DNA from: UBA9410 sp036123635
GTDB lineage: Bacteria > Actinomycetota > Acidimicrobiia > Acidimicrobiales > MedAcidi-G1
Direction of reading: 5' to 3'
NCBI GenBank assembly: GCA_036123635.1
Contig: JAZADL010000013.1
Coordinates: forward strand, 1 to 14,005
Length of the DNA stretch: 14,005 nt
Shown: positions 12,444 to 14,005 of the stretch, piece after piece
Numbering within the stretch: position 1 is the first letter of the stretch
Layout: every line of letters begins with the position of its first letter
Notes under the pieces: model-generated
What the model was told of the DNA's origin: nothing
The model's database searches: none
The model's input: only the letters and a program-made list of their open reading frames with translations
Program-made: the position numbers and the translations under genes

Positions 12444-14005
12444 ATGAAGCGTTTGACAAGGGTGTTGGCGTTGACGTTGACGCTGACGATGGTTGCTGCT
12501 GGTTGTGGCAGCGACGACGACGATGCTGCCACGTCCGCTCCGGCGACGACGGCTGCTCCGGCGACGACGGCTGCTCCGGCGACGACGGCTGCTCCGGCGA
12601 CGACGGCTGCTCCAACAACAGAGGCTCCGGCGGAGTCCTTGTCGGAGTTGAACGTGGCCTATTTCCTGGAGTGGCCGACGGCCAACCAGGTGGCCCAGGT
12701 CGAAGAGACCTATGACGATGCCCTGGGCATGACGGTGAATTGGTTGCCGTTTGGTTCCGGGGGCGACATGGCGCTGGCCATGGAGTCCGGTGACATTGAC
12801 ATCGCCTATTCACAGGGCCTGACGCCGTTCGCGAACTTCGTGACATCGGGGTCCGAGCTGGAGATCGTCGGCGTGGCGGTGAGTTACGCGGATGCTGACA
12901 ACTGTGTGGCCCACCCCGACTACGGGGTGACGGCGGACAACGCGGCTGAGACGTTGGCCGGCCAGAAGGTTTATGCCCCGGTCGGCAACGTGACGCACTA
13001 CAAGCTCCTCAAGATGTTGGGGCATCTGGGTGTGGCGTTGGACAGCTTTGAGCATGTGCCGTCTGATGGTGGCGCTGCTGCAGTCGCCGCTTTTGAAAGC
13101 GGTGACGTGGCCATGGCTTGTGCATTCGGTGGCGGTGTGCTGACGATGCTGGCCGCCGGCGGGAACCTGGTTATGACCGGTTCGGAGCAGGAGGCCATCG
13201 GTATCCGGGTGTTCGACATCATCTCGATCCCGACCCAGTTCGGTGTCGACCACGGAGACGTTGTTGAGACGTTCCTACAGGTCACCGAGGAGGCCAACGC
13301 GGCCTACGCGAGTCACCGTGGGCCTCTTGAGGACACGATCGCTGAGGCGGCGGGTATGACGGTGGAGGGTTCGAACGCTCTGCTGGACATGTTCTCGTTC
13401 CCGGACCGGGCGACCCAGTTGTCTGATGCGTGGCTGGGTGGAACCGTCCAGGACGTGATGAAGCAGCAGATGGACTTCTTCGTCGAGCAGGGAGAGATCC
13501 CCAAGGCTCTGGACTCCTACGACGCCTTCGTCAACACCACGTTCCTCGAGGCAATCGACGACGTCGAGGTCGTAGTCGTTCCTACCGCCTACGACTATGG
13601 GGTCACAGATGACACCATCCGGATCGGTGCTATTGCCGACCTCACCGGCATCTTCGCCCCGCTGGTCATCCAGATCATCGATGCCCAGACCTCGTACTGG
13701 AACATGGTCAACGACCACGGCGGCATCGACGGCAAGCAGGTCGACTTCGTCGTAATGGACAACGCCTACGACGTGCCGACCCACCTCGAACGCTACGAGG
13801 CGATGAAGGATGAAGACTCTGGTGTCGTATTCCTCAGCCAGTCAACCGGTTCGCCGCACACCGCAGCGATCGCCGAGGATCTGGTTGCGGACGGCCTGGG
13901 AGCCATCCCGTTGTCTTGGTACTCCGGTTGGCCTGATCCGGCATTCGGCAAGAACGTTTTCGAGTCGTACACCAACTACTGCTACGAGTCGATGAACGGT
14001 GTGGA
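12444..14005 (+). CDS. Lipoprotein fusing a TauA-like and a LivJ-like solute-binding domain (partial, 3' end off window)
   Basis: One open frame runs without a stop from ATG 12444 to the window end, at least 520 codons. Residues 1-21 are a lipoprotein signal (MKRLTR, hydrophobic core, AAGC lipobox with Cys21), so the protein should be anchored outside the membrane. Residues 22-60 are an acidic patch and a Thr/Ala/Pro repeat linker. Residues about 65-385 look like a whole TauA/SsuA-family binding protein: VAYFLEWPTANQVAQ, GDIDIAYSQGLTPFA, VGNVTHYKLLKMLGHLGV, FESGDVAMACAFGG, and a terminal DFFVEQGEIPKALDSYDAF. From about residue 386, GVTDDTIRIGAIADLTG begins a LivJ-type (Peripla_BP_6) domain, continued by NDHGGIDGKQVDFVVMDNAYD and cut after about 135 residues. 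There is no start codon or signal sequence at the seam. Ligands are unknown; taurine-like and amino-acid or amide-like are family-based guesses. Confidence 0.88.
   Translation, partial: MKRLTRVLALTLTLTMVAAGCGSDDDDAATSAPATTAAPATTAAPATTAAPATTAAPTTEAPAESLSELNVAYFLEWPTANQVAQVEETYDDALGMTVNWLPFGSGGDMALAMESGDIDIAYSQGLTPFANFVTSGSELEIVGVAVSYADADNCVAHPDYGVTADNAAETLAGQKVYAPVGNVTHYKLLKMLGHLGVALDSFEHVPSDGGAAAVAAFESGDVAMACAFGGGVLTMLAAGGNLVMTGSEQEAIGIRVFDIISIPTQFGVDHGDVVETFLQVTEEANAAYASHRGPLEDTIAEAAGMTVEGSNALLDMFSFPDRATQLSDAWLGGTVQDVMKQQMDFFVEQGEIPKALDSYDAFVNTTFLEAIDDVEVVVVPTAYDYGVTDDTIRIGAIADLTGIFAPLVIQIIDAQTSYWNMVNDHGGIDGKQVDFVVMDNAYDVPTHLERYEAMKDEDSGVVFLSQSTGSPHTAAIAEDLVADGLGAIPLSWYSGWPDPAFGKNVFESYTNYCYESMNGV
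12537..12608 (+). repeat. Four tandem 18-bp repeats coding APATTA linker
   Basis: The unit GCTCCGGCGACGACGGCT occurs four times head to tail without a mismatch, coding four copies of Ala-Pro-Ala-Thr-Thr-Ala just after the lipobox cysteine; a decayed fifth copy (APTTEA) follows. The frame is kept because the unit is a multiple of three, so slippage would change only linker length. Such Thr/Ala/Pro linkers space a binding domain from its lipid anchor. Confidence 0.9.

Noticed and set aside
12537..12608. Tandem repeats considered as a CRISPR-like array
   Set aside because: Units are 18 bp with no spacers and lie in frame within a coding region.
12503..12715. Short frame with repeated Cys-Ser-Gly-Asp-Asp-Gly units
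   Set aside because: It is the out-of-frame reading of the 18-bp tandem repeat in the lipoprotein linker.
13275..13784. 169-codon minus-strand frame opposite the fused binding-protein gene
   Set aside because: The plus-strand frame has clear TauA and LivJ motifs; the antisense frame has none.

Overview
The window is a GC-rich, gene-dense bacterial chromosome segment. It suggests a high-GC actinobacterium, most likely an Acidimicrobiia-type lineage, although no marker here proves the lineage. Supporting signs are a stand-alone groEL under a CIRCE operator, an actinobacterial-type coproheme decarboxylase, a PAC2-family protein, frequent GTG starts, and repeated placement of a TANNNT hexamer 6-8 bases before start codons, as in leaderless actinobacterial mRNAs. 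All recognised genes read left to right except the PAC2 gene.

Layout. 1-162: control region with an 18-bp perfect palindrome, a 7-bp hairpin and a CIRCE (HrcA) operator. 163-1782: groEL without groES, followed by a probable terminator. 1915-4243: three cofactor-maturation genes in a row, fdhD (sulfuration of the molybdenum cofactor), chdC/hemQ (last step of coproporphyrin-dependent haem synthesis) and larE (sulfur insertion for the nickel-pincer nucleotide); the last two are almost certainly co-transcribed. 4310-6930: a small receiver-like protein and glnD, the PII uridylyltransferase of nitrogen control. 6974-7678: a Nudix hydrolase, converging on a PAC2-family gene (7692-8561, minus) across a hairpin that holds both stop codons. 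8636-9091: a GNAT acetyltransferase, divergent from PAC2. 9123-12307: an M20 amidohydrolase followed tightly by oppD- and oppF-type ABC ATPases with no permease genes visible; this looks like peptide or amide uptake plus hydrolysis. 12444 to the window end: a long open frame, cut by the edge.

The most unusual object is that last gene. It encodes a lipoprotein with a Thr/Ala/Pro tandem-repeat linker, then a complete TauA-like (nitrate/sulfonate/taurine family) binding domain fused in frame to a LivJ-like (branched-chain amino acid family) binding domain. These two solute-binding folds normally belong to separate transporters with different permeases. Valine codon use changes sharply inside the gene, near 13476, which suggests a mosaic origin.

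Two other patterns stand out: a recurring TANNNT-N6-8-start arrangement before at least six genes, and an unexplained perfect palindrome upstream of the CIRCE element.
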